Source: Cellulomonas humilata
Lineage (GTDB): Bacteria; Actinomycetota; Actinomycetes; Actinomycetales; Cellulomonadaceae
Assembly (NCBI RefSeq): GCF_030814415.1
Contig: NZ_JAUSVB010000001.1
Coordinates: 930,001-994,000, forward strand
Direction: 5' to 3'
Length of the DNA: 64,000 bases
Under the pieces are notes generated by a model. That model was not told the DNA's origin, ran no database searches, and worked only from the letters and a program-made list of their open reading frames with translations. The position numbers and the translations under genes were made by a program. Positions 48,627 to 57,929 of the stretch are shown here, piece after piece (the first letter of the stretch is position 1; the number at the start of each line of letters is the position of its first letter).

Positions 48627-50760
48627 GAAGAAGCGTCGACAGGAAGAGGCGGCGGCCGCACAGGCTTCCGACGCAGCAAGCAGCCAGGGCAGGGCGCCAG
48701 AGCCAGACGCCTCCGCGGAGTGGTCGCCACAGCCGGCGACTCCCGCGTCGCAGCCGCCCGTCGCACAGCCGACGCCGACCTTCGCACCGTCCCAGGCGGT
48801 CCCAGCCCAGCCCCAACCGGTGCTCGCCCAACCGCAGCAGCCCGTCGCTCCGGCGCCGCTCTCGACACAGGGATCCGCGACTCAGCCGCAGCAGCCTGTC
48901 GCTCCGGCACCGCACGTGACCGAGCCTGCGCCGACTCAGGCGCCGCCCGCGGCCCTTCTGCCGCAGCCGACGCAGCAGGCACGGGCGTCGTTACCGCTGG
49001 GGCACCCCGGCTCTGGCCCGGTGGGGGACGGTCGAGTCGACCAGCCACCCGTCGCTGCAGCGACCCCGACGGTTGCAGAGCCGACCGGCCTGCGGCAGGC
49101 GCCACCGCCGGCAGGCCCTCCGCCCAGTCCTGCCGCGTCGCAGACGGTGCCCACGGAGGCGGCGGGGTCGGCAGACCAGGTGACGACAGGCACCTCCGCC
49201 GTCCGGGAAGGGCAGGAATCCCCGGCAGGGACGGTCGGCGCACAGAACGCCGTAGGAGACGACGAGCGCGGTGCGGCCATGGACCGAGGGTCACCTTCTG
49301 GTGCTGGCGGGGGTGGCTCGACGTCGCCGACCGAGGGCGCTCCGGGCGAGGATCGCGGGGCGTCCGACGCCGGCGGGATGACCGCCAAGCTGCGCACCGC
49401 CGACCGCAAGCCGGTGAGCGCGGGCGAGCCGTACATTCCCATGGTGAGTGCCCCAGCCAGCCCGTCGCAGGCCTCTGTTTCACGTGAAACACCAGCCGCC
49501 GCTGATGCTGGCGTGCTTCCGGCGGACACCGCCAGGTCATGGGATGACGAGGATGTCGCCGCAGGTCATCGCTCCGACGAAGGAACTCCTCCGCTGATCG
49601 GCGCGGCCATCGTGTCGTCCGAGGCGGATCTCACAGTCGACTCACCCGGCGCCGAGGGCCGTGATGGCTCAGAAGTCGATCGCGAGCGTGACACCATCTC
49701 GCCCATGGCGCCGCGACATGACCTCGACCCGGAGGAGACTCGTCGCGCTGCGCTGGTCGAGAGCCTGCCGGTGGTCACTGACGACACCCCGTTGATGGCC
49801 GAGCTCAAGCAAGACGCCCGACGCCGGATCGAGCTGCAGGGGCGCCGGTTCCCGCGCCCCGAGCAGACCCGGGTGATCACGGTCGCCAACCAGAAGGGCG
49901 GCGTCGGCAAGACGACGACCACCGTGAACATCGCTGCGGCGTTGGCGCAGGCGGGGCTGAACGTCCTCGTGCTCGACAACGACCCGCAGGGCAATGCGTC
50001 GACAGCACTCGGCGTCGAGCACCGCGCGGGCACGCCGTCCATCTACGAGGTCCTGGTCGACGGGGCGCCGCTGGCGGAAGCTGTGCAGGAGAGCCCAGAC
50101 GTCCCGAACCTCTGGTGCCTGCCGGCGACGATCGACCTGTCGGGCGCTGAGATCGAGCTGGTCTCGATGGTCGCCCGAGAGACCCGGCTGCGGAACGCGC
50201 TCGACACCTACCTGGAGTGGCGGGTGGCGAACGGGCACGAACGCATCGACTACGTGTTCGTCGACTGCCCGCCGAGCCTCGGGCTCCTGACGGTCAACGC
50301 GTTCGTCGTGGCACGTGAGGTCCTCATCCCGATCCAGTGCGAGTACTACGCGCTGGAAGGACTGAGCCAGCTGCTCAAGACGATCCAGCTGATCCAGGCA
50401 CACCTGAACCCGCAGCTGCACGTCTCGACGATCCTGCTCACCATGTACGACGCGCGGACCAACCTCGCGCAGCAGGTAGCGACCGAGGTGCGGACGCACT
50501 TCCCGGAGCGAACACTCCGCACGACCGTTCCCCGCTCGGTCCGGATCTCCGAGGCGCCGAGCTACGGCCAGACCGTGATGACCTACGACCCGGGCTCGTC
50601 CGGCGCGCTGGCATACCTCGAGGCCGCCCGTGAGGTGGCGGAGCGGGGAGCCATGGAGTTCAAGGACGACACGAACGACGGGCGGTCGTCGAACGGCGGC
50701 ACCCACCAAGCAGCACACGAGTACCAGGCGGCTTCGCCCGTCCTTCAGGAGGAACAGTGA
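48616..50760 (+). CDS. parA: Chromosome-partitioning ATPase ParA with very long N-terminal extension
   Basis: A 714-residue product if translated from the GTG at 48616, overlapping rsmG. Residues about 420-680 are a standard ParA/Soj ATPase: deviant Walker [22 protein letters not shown], the Walker B region [13 protein letters not shown], and [14 protein letters not shown]. ParA ATP cycling on the nucleoid moves ParB-parS complexes. The first 360 residues, starting [11 protein letters not shown], are Ala/Pro/Gln-rich and probably disordered, containing [10 protein letters not shown] twice. Most ParA proteins are about 250-350 residues; an internal ATG at 49705 would give 351. A parS lies in frame inside the extension. 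The ATPase call is firm; the start is not. Confidence 0.85.
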   Translation: MFGRKKRRQEEAAAAQASDAASSQGRAPEPDASAEWSPQPATPASQPPVAQPTPTFAPSQAVPAQPQPVLAQPQQPVAPAPLSTQGSATQPQQPVAPAPHVTEPAPTQAPPAALLPQPTQQARASLPLGHPGSGPVGDGRVDQPPVAAATPTVAEPTGLRQAPPPAGPPPSPAASQTVPTEAAGSADQVTTGTSAVREGQESPAGTVGAQNAVGDDERGAAMDRGSPSGAGGGGSTSPTEGAPGEDRGASDAGGMTAKLRTADRKPVSAGEPYIPMVSAPASPSQASVSRETPAAADAGVLPADTARSWDDEDVAAGHRSDEGTPPLIGAAIVSSEADLTVDSPGAEGRDGSEVDRERDTISPMAPRHDLDPEETRRAALVESLPVVTDDTPLMAELKQDARRRIELQGRRFPRPEQTRVITVANQKGGVGKTTTTVNIAAALAQAGLNVLVLDNDPQGNASTALGVEHRAGTPSIYEVLVDGAPLAEAVQESPDVPNLWCLPATIDLSGAEIELVSMVARETRLRNALDTYLEWRVANGHERIDYVFVDCPPSLGLLTVNAFVVAREVLIPIQCEYYALEGLSQLLKTIQLIQAHLNPQLHVSTILLTMYDARTNLAQQVATEVRTHFPERTLRTTVPRSVRISEAPSYGQTVMTYDPGSSGALAYLEAAREVAERGAMEFKDDTNDGRSSNGGTHQAAHEYQAASPVLQEEQ
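49477..49490. promoter_or_regulatory. parS site 9 (perfect), inside parA
   Basis: The full 16-mer (49476-49491) inside the parA frame, where it encodes Val-Ser-Arg-Glu-Thr at about codons 288-292. Confidence 0.93.
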
Positions 50761-51920
50761 GCGAGAAGCGACGCGGTCTGGGCCGGGGCCTCGGGGCCCT
50801 CATACCGACAGGCCTGGACGGTCAGCGACCCACCGGGGCCGAGCGTCCCGTCGACGTGTTCTTCCCGGACCCCAAGCGGGAGAACGGCGAGCCGGCGGCA
50901 CCGGTCGCGGTCGCGACGGCGACGCTGACGGAGGTACCGCCCACGTCGACGCCTGACGGCACGGCGGCAGCGGCCACGAACGGCACACCGACGGCGGACG
51001 TCACGGCTGCCGACGTGACCGTGGCAGCGGCAGAGGTCGCGCAGCCGGCCGTCGTGGAGCCGAAGCCGGCGGACGTCTCTCCCGTCGACGGACTGGTGCC
51101 TGTGCCCGGGGCACGGTTCGCGGAGCTTCCGGTGGGCGAGATCCGCCCGAACCCGAAGCAGCCGCGCACGGTGTTCGACGAGGACGCGCTCGAAGAGCTG
51201 GTCGGCTCGATCCGCGAGGTCGGTGTGCTCCAGCCGATCGTCGTGCGTGACGCGGGCGACGGCTACGAGCTGATCATGGGCGAGCGGCGTTGGCGTGCGA
51301 CGCAGGCGGCCGGGCTGGCGACGATCCCGGCGATCATCCGGGACACCGAGGACTCCGACCTGCTGCGCGACGCGCTGCTGGAGAACCTGCACCGGTCCGA
51401 GCTGAACCCGTTGGAGGAGGCTGCTGCGTACCAGCAGCTGCTCGACGACTTCGGCTGCACGCACGAGCAGCTGGCGACGCGCATCCAGCGGTCCCGCCCG
51501 CAGATCTCGAACACGCTCCGTCTGCTCAAGCTGCCGCCGCTGGTGCAGCGCCGGGTCGCGGCCGGGGTGCTGTCCGCGGGGCACGCTCGCGCGCTGCTCG
51601 GGCTGAGCGACGGTGCCGCCATCGAGCGTCTCGCGCAGCGGATCGTCGCCGAAGGGCTGTCGGTCCGTGCGGTCGAGGAGATCGTCTCGCTCGGCGGCGA
51701 CGCGGAGCCGACCGCGCGTCGCGCTGCACCGCGGGCGGGTGTGAAGAACGAGGCCCTCGACCACCTGGCGGCGCGGCTCTCCGACCGCTTCGAGACCCGC
51801 GTCAAGGTCAGCCTGGGGAAGTCCCGCGGCCGGCTCACGGTCGAGTTCGCGTCGGTCCAGGACCTGAACCGCATCCTGGCGAGCCTTGCCCCCGAGGACC
51901 CGGGCCTGCTCAAGGGCTGA
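50757..51920 (+). CDS. parB: Chromosome-partitioning protein ParB
   Basis: A 387-residue CTP-dependent clamp that loads at parS and spreads. The N-terminal ParA-contact motif is [11 protein letters not shown]; a Thr/Ala-rich linker follows (about residues 40-115), then the CTP-binding domain with [18 protein letters not shown] and [14 protein letters not shown], the helix-turn-helix parS-binding domain ([19 protein letters not shown]) and the C-terminal dimerisation domain ([28 protein letters not shown], here [11 protein letters not shown] and GRLTVEFAS). The start is GTG at 50757, overlapping parA by ATGA-type coupling (GTGA). Nine parS sites lie upstream within 7 kb. Confidence 0.96.
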   Translation: MSEKRRGLGRGLGALIPTGLDGQRPTGAERPVDVFFPDPKRENGEPAAPVAVATATLTEVPPTSTPDGTAAAATNGTPTADVTAADVTVAAAEVAQPAVVEPKPADVSPVDGLVPVPGARFAELPVGEIRPNPKQPRTVFDEDALEELVGSIREVGVLQPIVVRDAGDGYELIMGERRWRATQAAGLATIPAIIRDTEDSDLLRDALLENLHRSELNPLEEAAAYQQLLDDFGCTHEQLATRIQRSRPQISNTLRLLKLPPLVQRRVAAGVLSAGHARALLGLSDGAAIERLAQRIVAEGLSVRAVEEIVSLGGDAEPTARRAAPRAGVKNEALDHLAARLSDRFETRVKVSLGKSRGRLTVEFASVQDLNRILASLAPEDPGLLKG

Positions 51921-51922
51921 TC

Positions 51923-51951
51923 TGTACGATCGAAAGCGTACGAGTCGTACA
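51923..51951. terminator. Weak inverted repeat between convergent parB and ddl
   Basis: TGTACGA and TCGTACA are separated by 15 bases that contain a further CGTACG palindrome. It lies 2 bases after parB and 20 before the ddl stop. It may terminate transcription or bind a protein. Confidence 0.4.
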
Positions 51952-51970
51952 AATGTGGTGACTCCGCAGG

Positions 51971-52924
51971 TCAGCGTCTCAGCGACGCCTCGACGAGCGC
52001 CCGGTAGAGCGTACCGAGCGACAGTCCGGCTGCCTCCGCGGCCTGCGGCAGGAGTGATGTCTCGGTCATCCCCGGCGCCACGTTGACCTCGAGGAACCAC
52101 GGGGTGCCTTCGGCGTCGACGATCAGGTCGGTGCGAGACAGTCCGTCGAGCCCGAAGGCGCGGTGTGCGGCGACGGCGAGATCCGCGACCGCGGTCGACA
52201 CCTCGGGCGACAGCCGTGCGGGCGTGAAGTACTCGGTGCGGCCGGGGTTGTAGCGGGCGTCGAAGTCGTACGGCCCGTCGGTCACGATCTCGACGGCGGG
52301 CAGCGCGAACGGTCCGTCGCCGGTGTCGACGACGCTCACCGCGACCTCGGTCCCGATGACGGCTCGCTCGACGAGGGCGGTGTCGCTGTACGCGAAGCAG
52401 CCCACCATCGCCTCGGGGAGCGCGTCGGCGCTGGTGACGAGGGTGACGCCCAGGGCGGACCCACCGCGGGAGGGCTTCACCACGACGGGCAACCCGAGCG
52501 TGCCGACGATGGCGTCGAGGACCTGACGCGCACCGAGCTCCCGGAACAGCGACTGCGGGAGCGTCACGAAGTCAGGTGTCGCGAAGCCGGCCTGGGCGGC
52601 GACCGTCTTGGCGATCGGCTTGCTCCAGGCGATCCGGCTCTCGCGCGGACCGGTGCCCAGCAGTCGCAGTCCGAGCAGCTGGACGACGTCGCGCACGGAG
52701 CCGTCCTCGCCGCTGGTCCCGTGGAGGAGCGGCCAGACGAGGTCGGGCTGCAGCTGCACGAGCGCGGGCACCAGGTCGGCGTCGACGTCGTGGATCGAGA
52801 CGTCCACCCCGACGGAGCGCAGGGCGTCGGCGACGCGTCGACCGGATCGCAGCGAGACGTCGCGCTCGTGGGAGAGCCCCCCGGCGAGGACGACGACGCG
52901 AGGCGACGGTGCAGTGGTGCTCAC
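51971..52924 (-). CDS. ddl: D-alanine--D-alanine ligase (ATP-grasp)
   Basis: A 317-residue ligase making the D-Ala-D-Ala end of peptidoglycan precursors. The N-terminal domain has VVLAGGLSHERDVSLRSGRRV and PLLHGTSGEDGSVRDVVQLLGL; the ATP-grasp part has KPSRGGSALGV and FLEVNVAPGMTETSLLPQAA. The start is GTG at 52924, with 15-bp repeats just upstream. Many actinobacteria have a second Ddl elsewhere, and this copy beside parB is common in the group. Confidence 0.88.
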   Translation of the reverse strand: MSTTAPSPRVVVLAGGLSHERDVSLRSGRRVADALRSVGVDVSIHDVDADLVPALVQLQPDLVWPLLHGTSGEDGSVRDVVQLLGLRLLGTGPRESRIAWSKPIAKTVAAQAGFATPDFVTLPQSLFRELGARQVLDAIVGTLGLPVVVKPSRGGSALGVTLVTSADALPEAMVGCFAYSDTALVERAVIGTEVAVSVVDTGDGPFALPAVEIVTDGPYDFDARYNPGRTEYFTPARLSPEVSTAVADLAVAAHRAFGLDGLSRTDLIVDAEGTPWFLEVNVAPGMTETSLLPQAAEAAGLSLGTLYRALVEASLRR

Positions 52925-52943
52925 GGTGAGTGGACTCCGATGG

Positions 52944-53037
52944 CGTGACGAGCGGTGACGTGACGAGCGATGACGTGACGAGCGATGACGGCAGGACGAA
53001 CCAGAACCGCGGGACGAGCGAGGACCGCGGGACGAGC
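52944..53037. repeat. 15-bp tandem repeats upstream of ddl
   Basis: Three copies of CGTGACGAGCGATGA (first with one change) at 52944-52958, 52959-52973 and 52974-52988 are followed by two looser copies built on ACCGCGGGACGAGCG near 53006-53037. The array fills the leader between ddl and the aminotransferase gene. The repeats could vary in number by slippage. Confidence 0.75.
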
Positions 53038-53098
53038 GACGGAAGAGAAGGAGGCCGAGTCAGCCGGGCACCTCACGAGATTCCCACGAAACCGCAGG

Positions 53099-54445
53099 TC
53101 AGGCGACATCCGGACCAGGTTGCTGCACGTCCGCATGGCCGACCGAACCAGTGGTGCCGAACAGCTCGACGAGCTCACGCTCGCCGGCGACGACCCCCGC
53201 GAGCCGTCTGACACCCTCACGGATGCGTTCGGGGGTGGGGTAGCAGAAGGAGAGCCGCATGTGGTCGGCGCCCGAGCCGTCGAAGTAGAAGGCAGTGCCG
53301 GGCACGTAGGCGACCCGGGCGGTGACGGCCCGCGGCAGCATGTCCTTGGCGTCGAGACCGTCGGGGAGCCGCACCCAGGTGTAGAAACCGCCGTCGGGGA
53401 CGTTCCAGGAGGCCTCGGGAAGGTGCTCGGTGAGCGCGGAGATCATGGCGTCGCGCCGCTCGCGGTACTGCTCGCGGTACGACTTGATCTGACCGCGCCA
53501 GTCGCAGGTGGCCAGGTAGGTCGAGATCGCGATCTGCGACGCGTTCGAGGGGCAGAGGATCGCGGACTCGCTGGCCAGGACCAGCTTCTCGCGCACGGCG
53601 TGCGGGGCGACGACCCAGCCGACGCGGTACCCGGGGGCGAACGTCTTGGAGAACGACCCGAGGTAGAGCACACCCTCGTCGTCGAGGGAGCGCAGGGCGG
53701 GGACGGGTTCGCCGGAGAACCCGAGCAGGCCGTACGGGTTGTCCTCCAGCACCAGCACGCCGTAGCGGCGCGCGATCTCGAGGACCTGTGGGCGACGGTC
53801 CGCGGAGAGGGAGACACCGGCGGGGTTGTGGAAGTTGGGCACGGTGTAGAGGAACTTGACCCGGCGTCCCTCGCGGGCGAGCGCGGCGAGGGTGGACTCG
53901 AGCGCGGCCGGGATCAGGCCGTCGGCGTCGATGGGGACGTGCACGACGTCGGCCTGGTAGGCCCGGAACACCCCGAGCGCCCCGACGTAGGACGGGGCCT
54001 CCGCGACGACGACGTCGCCCGGGTCGATGAAGATGCGGGTCACGAGGTCGAGCGCCTGCTGGGAGCCGGTGGTGACGACGACGTCGTCGGGGTGCGCGTC
54101 GATCCCTTCGAGCGCCATGACGTCGAGGATCTGCTCGCGCAGGGTCTCGTCGCCCTGGCCGGAGCCGTACTGGAGTGCCTGCAGGCCCCGGGTGGCGACG
54201 ACGCGCTGAGCCAGCTCGCCGAGGATGTCCAGCGGGAGGCCCTCGAGGAACGGCATGCCGCCGGCGAGCGAGACGACCTCGGGCCGGTTGGCGACGGCGA
54301 ACAGCGCGCGGATCTCCGAGGAGCGCATGCCGTGGGTGCGTTCGGCATAGGAGCCGATCCAGCGGTCGAGGCGTGTCCCGGTGCCGGCGGCGGAGGACGT
54401 GGGGGGGCCCGACGTCTCGCCGTCGGGAACCGGGTGCTCAGTCAT
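53099..54445 (-). CDS. PLP-dependent aminotransferase (LysN/Aro8-like, class I fold)
   Basis: A 448-residue aminotransferase related to alpha-aminoadipate/2-aminoacid transaminases and to the catalytic half of MocR regulators, but without a DNA-binding domain. Motifs: VVSLAGGMPFLEGLP, YGSGQGDETLREQI, VTTGSQQALDL, the PNFHNPAGVSLS loop, EDNPYGLL and the PLP Lys in YLGSFSKTFAPGYRVGW. The substrate is not decidable. The ATG at 54445 is the first Met; upstream frame is non-conserved. It is downstream of trxA's terminator. Confidence 0.88.
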   Translation of the reverse strand: MTEHPVPDGETSGPPTSSAAGTGTRLDRWIGSYAERTHGMRSSEIRALFAVANRPEVVSLAGGMPFLEGLPLDILGELAQRVVATRGLQALQYGSGQGDETLREQILDVMALEGIDAHPDDVVVTTGSQQALDLVTRIFIDPGDVVVAEAPSYVGALGVFRAYQADVVHVPIDADGLIPAALESTLAALAREGRRVKFLYTVPNFHNPAGVSLSADRRPQVLEIARRYGVLVLEDNPYGLLGFSGEPVPALRSLDDEGVLYLGSFSKTFAPGYRVGWVVAPHAVREKLVLASESAILCPSNASQIAISTYLATCDWRGQIKSYREQYRERRDAMISALTEHLPEASWNVPDGGFYTWVRLPDGLDAKDMLPRAVTARVAYVPGTAFYFDGSGADHMRLSFCYPTPERIREGVRRLAGVVAGERELVELFGTTGSVGHADVQQPGPDVA

Positions 54446-54504
54446 GCACCCGAGTTTCGCACGGCGGAGCCGTGCACCTCGCACCGTTCCACGTCGACAC
54501 ACGT

Positions 54505-54534
54505 GTGCCCCCCGCCCGAACGGGCGAGGGGCAC
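54505..54534 (-). terminator. Terminator of trxB-trxA
   Basis: GTGCCCCCCGCCCG and CGGGCGAGGGGCAC form a stem with one mismatch and an AA loop, 13 bases after the trxA stop. Confidence 0.75.
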
Positions 54535-54547
54535 ACGGGAACACACC

Positions 54548-54880
54548 TCAGACGTCGGCGAGAACCTTCTCGATGTCCTCGGCGATCATCGACTTCGGCC
54601 GCGCGCCGATCACGGACTTCACCAGCTCACCGCCGGCGTAGAAGTTCAGCGTCGGGATGGAGACGATGCCGTAGTCGCCGGTGACCTTGGGATTCTCGTC
54701 GGAGTTGAGCTTGACGATCTTCACGCGGCCCTCGTACTGCCCGGCGAGCTCCTCCAGCACCGGCGCCACCATCCGGCACGGTCCGCACCACGGTGCCCAG
54801 AAGTCGACGATCACGGGGATCTCCGACTCGAGGACCTCGGCCTGGAACGTCTCGTCGGTGACGGGGGTGGTGGTGCTCAT
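54548..54880 (-). CDS. trxA: Thioredoxin
   Basis: A 110-residue disulfide reductase of the cytoplasm. The active site is [14 protein letters not shown] with CGPC; the cis-Pro is in SIPTLNFY. It overlaps the trxB stop by one base (TGATG), so the reductase and its substrate are co-translated. Confidence 0.96.
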   Translation of the reverse strand: MSTTTPVTDETFQAEVLESEIPVIVDFWAPWCGPCRMVAPVLEELAGQYEGRVKIVKLNSDENPKVTGDYGIVSIPTLNFYAGGELVKSVIGARPKSMIAEDIEKVLADV

Positions 54881-55875
54881 CAGCTCTCCTCGAAGAACAG
54901 GCCCTCGGTGGGCGGGACCGGGTGGCCCAGATCGGCCAGGGCTGCCAGGAAGTTCTGGGCGTCCAGCGCAGCGGCGCAGCCCGAGCCGGCCGCCGTGATG
55001 GCCTGCCGGTAGGTGTGGTCGACCAGGTCGCCGCACGCGAAGACACCGGACAGGTTGGTGGCCGTGGTGCGGCCGATGACCTGGACGTAGCCGTTCTCGT
55101 CGAGGTCGATCTGGCCCTTCAGCAGCTCGGAGCGCGGCACGTGGCCGATCGCGACGAACACGCCCGTGGCGGGGTGCTCACGCGTCTCGCCCGTGACGGT
55201 GTCGCGCAGGGTGACGCCGGTGACCTTGTTCTCGCCATGGATGGCGACGACCTCGCTGTTCCACGCGAACTCGATCTTCGGGTCGTTCGCGGCGCGGTCC
55301 GCCATGATCTTGGAGGCCCGCAGGTGGTCGCGGCGGTGCACGAGCGTGACGCGCTTGCCGAACCGGGTCAGGAACGTGGCTTCCTCGACCGCCGAGTCGC
55401 CGCCGCCGACCACGATGATCTCCTGGTCACGGAAGAAGAACCCGTCGCACGTGGCACACCACGAGACGCCGCGGCCGGACATCCGCTTCTCGTCGTCGAG
55501 GCCGAGCTCGCGGTACGCGGAGCCGGTGGCCAGGACGACGGAGCGCGCCTGGAACGTCTCTCCGCCGAGCGTCTGGATCGTCTTGACGTCACCGTCCAGG
55601 TCGAGCACGGACGCGTCGTCCCACAGCACCTCGGCGCCGAACTTCTCGGCCTGCTTCTGCAGACCCTCCATCAGCTCGGGGCCCTGGATGCCGTCGGGGA
55701 ACCCGGGAAAGTTCTCGACCTCGGTGGTGTTCATCAGGGCGCCGCCGGCGGTGACGGACCCCGCGATCACCAGCGGGGCCAGGCCCGCGCGTGCCGCGTA
55801 GATCGCGGCGGTGTAGCCGGCAGGACCCGATCCGACGATGACGAGATCGCGGACGGTGGTGGACTGGTCGGTCAC
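54880..55875 (-). CDS. trxB: Thioredoxin reductase
   Basis: A 331-residue NADPH-dependent flavoprotein that reduces TrxA. FAD-binding [10 protein letters not shown] at the start, redox CATC in [13 protein letters not shown]-binding [19 protein letters not shown] (NADPH specificity) and the C-terminal [21 protein letters not shown]. The start is GTG at 55875 with AAGGACC upstream. It lies downstream of the murJ-linked pseudokinase. Confidence 0.96.
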   Translation of the reverse strand: MTDQSTTVRDLVIVGSGPAGYTAAIYAARAGLAPLVIAGSVTAGGALMNTTEVENFPGFPDGIQGPELMEGLQKQAEKFGAEVLWDDASVLDLDGDVKTIQTLGGETFQARSVVLATGSAYRELGLDDEKRMSGRGVSWCATCDGFFFRDQEIIVVGGGDSAVEEATFLTRFGKRVTLVHRRDHLRASKIMADRAANDPKIEFAWNSEVVAIHGENKVTGVTLRDTVTGETREHPATGVFVAIGHVPRSELLKGQIDLDENGYVQVIGRTTATNLSGVFACGDLVDHTYRQAITAAGSGCAAALDAQNFLAALADLGHPVPPTEGLFFEES

Positions 55876-55968
55876 GTGAGGTCCTTGCGTGTTCGGCGTG
55901 CCGGAGACGGTCCGGCGGGGGCTGACGGGATCAACCGATCCTAGGCGGGTTCTGTTCCGGTTCCCGCG

Positions 55969-57873
55969 TCAGGACAGGGCGATCTCCGTCAGCTCCAGCC
56001 GGAAGCCACCGTCGGCGGCCGTCGGCAGCTGGGTGATCCACAGGACGAGCGACTGGGTCTCGGTGGCGGGGTCGAGCGTGAAGACGGTCTCCGGGCCGAA
56101 CGGTCCCGAGGCCAGGACGGGTCCGCCGGTCGGGTTCGCCGCGTCGGTGGCCCGGATCTCGACGTTCCCGCCGTTGCTGTTGGTCCGCAGCGTGACCGTG
56201 GTGACGGTCGTCTTCTGGGTCAGCGTGATGGCGTAGCCGACGGCGTCCTTGAACCCGGCGAAGTCGTCCCGCTTGTACGTCTGGGTGTACCAGAACGTCG
56301 ACGGGTCGCCGTCGTACGCCTTGGCGACGTCCTCCTGGTGCTCACCGTCGGCGTCGGACGGGTCGATCGACGTGGTGGAGGCGATGACCGGCGGGGAGCC
56401 GTCGGGGGCGGCCGACTCCTCGGGGGCGGACGGCTCCTGCGACGGCTCGCCCGCGACGGCGGGGGCCGACTCGCTCGAGGACGGGTCCGGGTCCGCGGAC
56501 GACCCGCTGGGGTCGAGTGAGGCGAACAGCGCCTTGAAGGCGAGGACGACGCCGACGATCACGGCGATGACGACGAGGATCAGGATCAGCGCGGTGGGGT
56601 CGAACCGACGGGTGCTGGTCGGCTCGGTCTCGGCCCCGATGACGTCGCTGAAGCCGAACGCCTCGAGGGGTTCCTCGCGTGGCGGTGGTGGTGGCGGTGC
56701 GGCCGCCGCCGCTGCCGTCGCCTGGGCGACTGGTCGCCGGACGACAGCCGGCACCACGGGCGGCGGTGGCGGCGGGGGTGCCGCCTGCGCGAACACGGGT
56801 GGGGTGATGACCGGCTGCCCGGTGGGGGGTGTCTCGGTGTCGGAGGGGACTGCCGCGCCGAGTGCGGTCGCCCGCGAGGGCGTCGCCGGCGGAGGCGTGC
56901 CGGGGCGGTTGGCGCCCGGGGGGTCCTGCTGCGCGAACGCGGTCCGCACGGACTGCCGCTGCACGGTCACGGGCGCGGTGTCCTGGTCGTCGTGCTCGGA
57001 CGGGACGGGGATCCCCCCACCGGGCGCGGCGGCACCGGTCGGGGGGAACTGCGCGGTCGCAGGACCTCCCAGGACCGCGGTCTCGGCGACCGACGCCCGG
57101 ATCTCACCCCACGGCTCCAGCTCGCGGACCAGCTCGCCCGGGCTGTGCGGCCCGTCGTCGTTGGGACCGAGGGTCACGACGCAGAGGGTGTCGAGGTCGT
57201 TGGGCACCCCGGGGACGAGGTCGGCGGGTGCGACGGGGGCGCCGTCGACGATGGGCGCGGGCGGCAGCGTCTCCCCGCCCGGGGTCTGCGGAGCGCGCGG
57301 GTCGGCGGGCCACAGGCCGGTCAGGGCGGCGTACAGGAGACGGACGAGGCCGACGGCGTCGGCGCGTGTGGTCGAGCGTGCGTCCCCGCCGGAGTCACCG
57401 AGCAGGGCGGCGTCGAGCGCGAGGCCGCCGAGCAGCACGCGGCCGTCGGGACTCACGTGCAGGACGGACGGGCGCAGCGCGAGGTGGTGCACGCCGCGGC
57501 GACGGGCGATCTCCAGCGCGGACGCGGCCTCGCCGACGACGGCGCGGGCCTGGTCGGCGGTCAGCGGGCCCTGCGCGACGAGACGTGCGAGCGACTGCCC
57601 GACGAGCTGTTCCGACACGACGTAGCCGTAGCCCTCATGCGTGCCGACGTCGAGCACCCGCACCAGGCGGGCGTCGGTGACGAGGGCGGCGCGGCGTGCG
57701 GCGTCGAGCGCGGGGGCCACGGCGCCGTGCTCGAGGATGCGGACCCGGACGGGGCGGTCGAGGATCTGGTCCGTGGCCTGCCAGGCGCTGGCGCCCTCGA
57801 GGTCGGACACCACTGGGGACAGCACGCGGTAGCGGCCCGCGAGCACCGTGCCCCGTCCGACGACCTCGCTCAC
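55969..57873 (-). CDS. Membrane pseudokinase linked to murJ
   Basis: A 634-residue protein. Residues about 1-270 have a protein-kinase fold, but the catalytic residues are gone: the VAIK Lys position reads VRVRIL, HRDLKPxN reads HHLALRPSV, and DFG reads LGGLAL. A long Pro/Ala linker (including PPPPPPP runs) leads to one transmembrane helix (about 425-446, ALILILVVIAVIVGVVLAFKALF), a Ser/Pro/Glu stalk, and a C-terminal extracellular beta-sandwich (about 500-634), perhaps carbohydrate-binding like the domain ending mycobacterial MviN. In mycobacteria MviN carries the fused pseudokinase bound by FhaA; here it is separate, after murJ. The GTG at 57873 follows GGAGG by 5 bases. Confidence 0.8.
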   Translation of the reverse strand: MSEVVGRGTVLAGRYRVLSPVVSDLEGASAWQATDQILDRPVRVRILEHGAVAPALDAARRAALVTDARLVRVLDVGTHEGYGYVVSEQLVGQSLARLVAQGPLTADQARAVVGEAASALEIARRRGVHHLALRPSVLHVSPDGRVLLGGLALDAALLGDSGGDARSTTRADAVGLVRLLYAALTGLWPADPRAPQTPGGETLPPAPIVDGAPVAPADLVPGVPNDLDTLCVVTLGPNDDGPHSPGELVRELEPWGEIRASVAETAVLGGPATAQFPPTGAAAPGGGIPVPSEHDDQDTAPVTVQRQSVRTAFAQQDPPGANRPGTPPPATPSRATALGAAVPSDTETPPTGQPVITPPVFAQAAPPPPPPPVVPAVVRRPVAQATAAAAAAPPPPPPREEPLEAFGFSDVIGAETEPTSTRRFDPTALILILVVIAVIVGVVLAFKALFASLDPSGSSADPDPSSSESAPAVAGEPSQEPSAPEESAAPDGSPPVIASTTSIDPSDADGEHQEDVAKAYDGDPSTFWYTQTYKRDDFAGFKDAVGYAITLTQKTTVTTVTLRTNSNGGNVEIRATDAANPTGGPVLASGPFGPETVFTLDPATETQSLVLWITQLPTAADGGFRLELTEIALS

Positions 57874-57929
57874 CAGCACCTCCATGTCGACAACCCGCAC
57901 CAGAACACCTGCATGCTAGACGTGCATGC

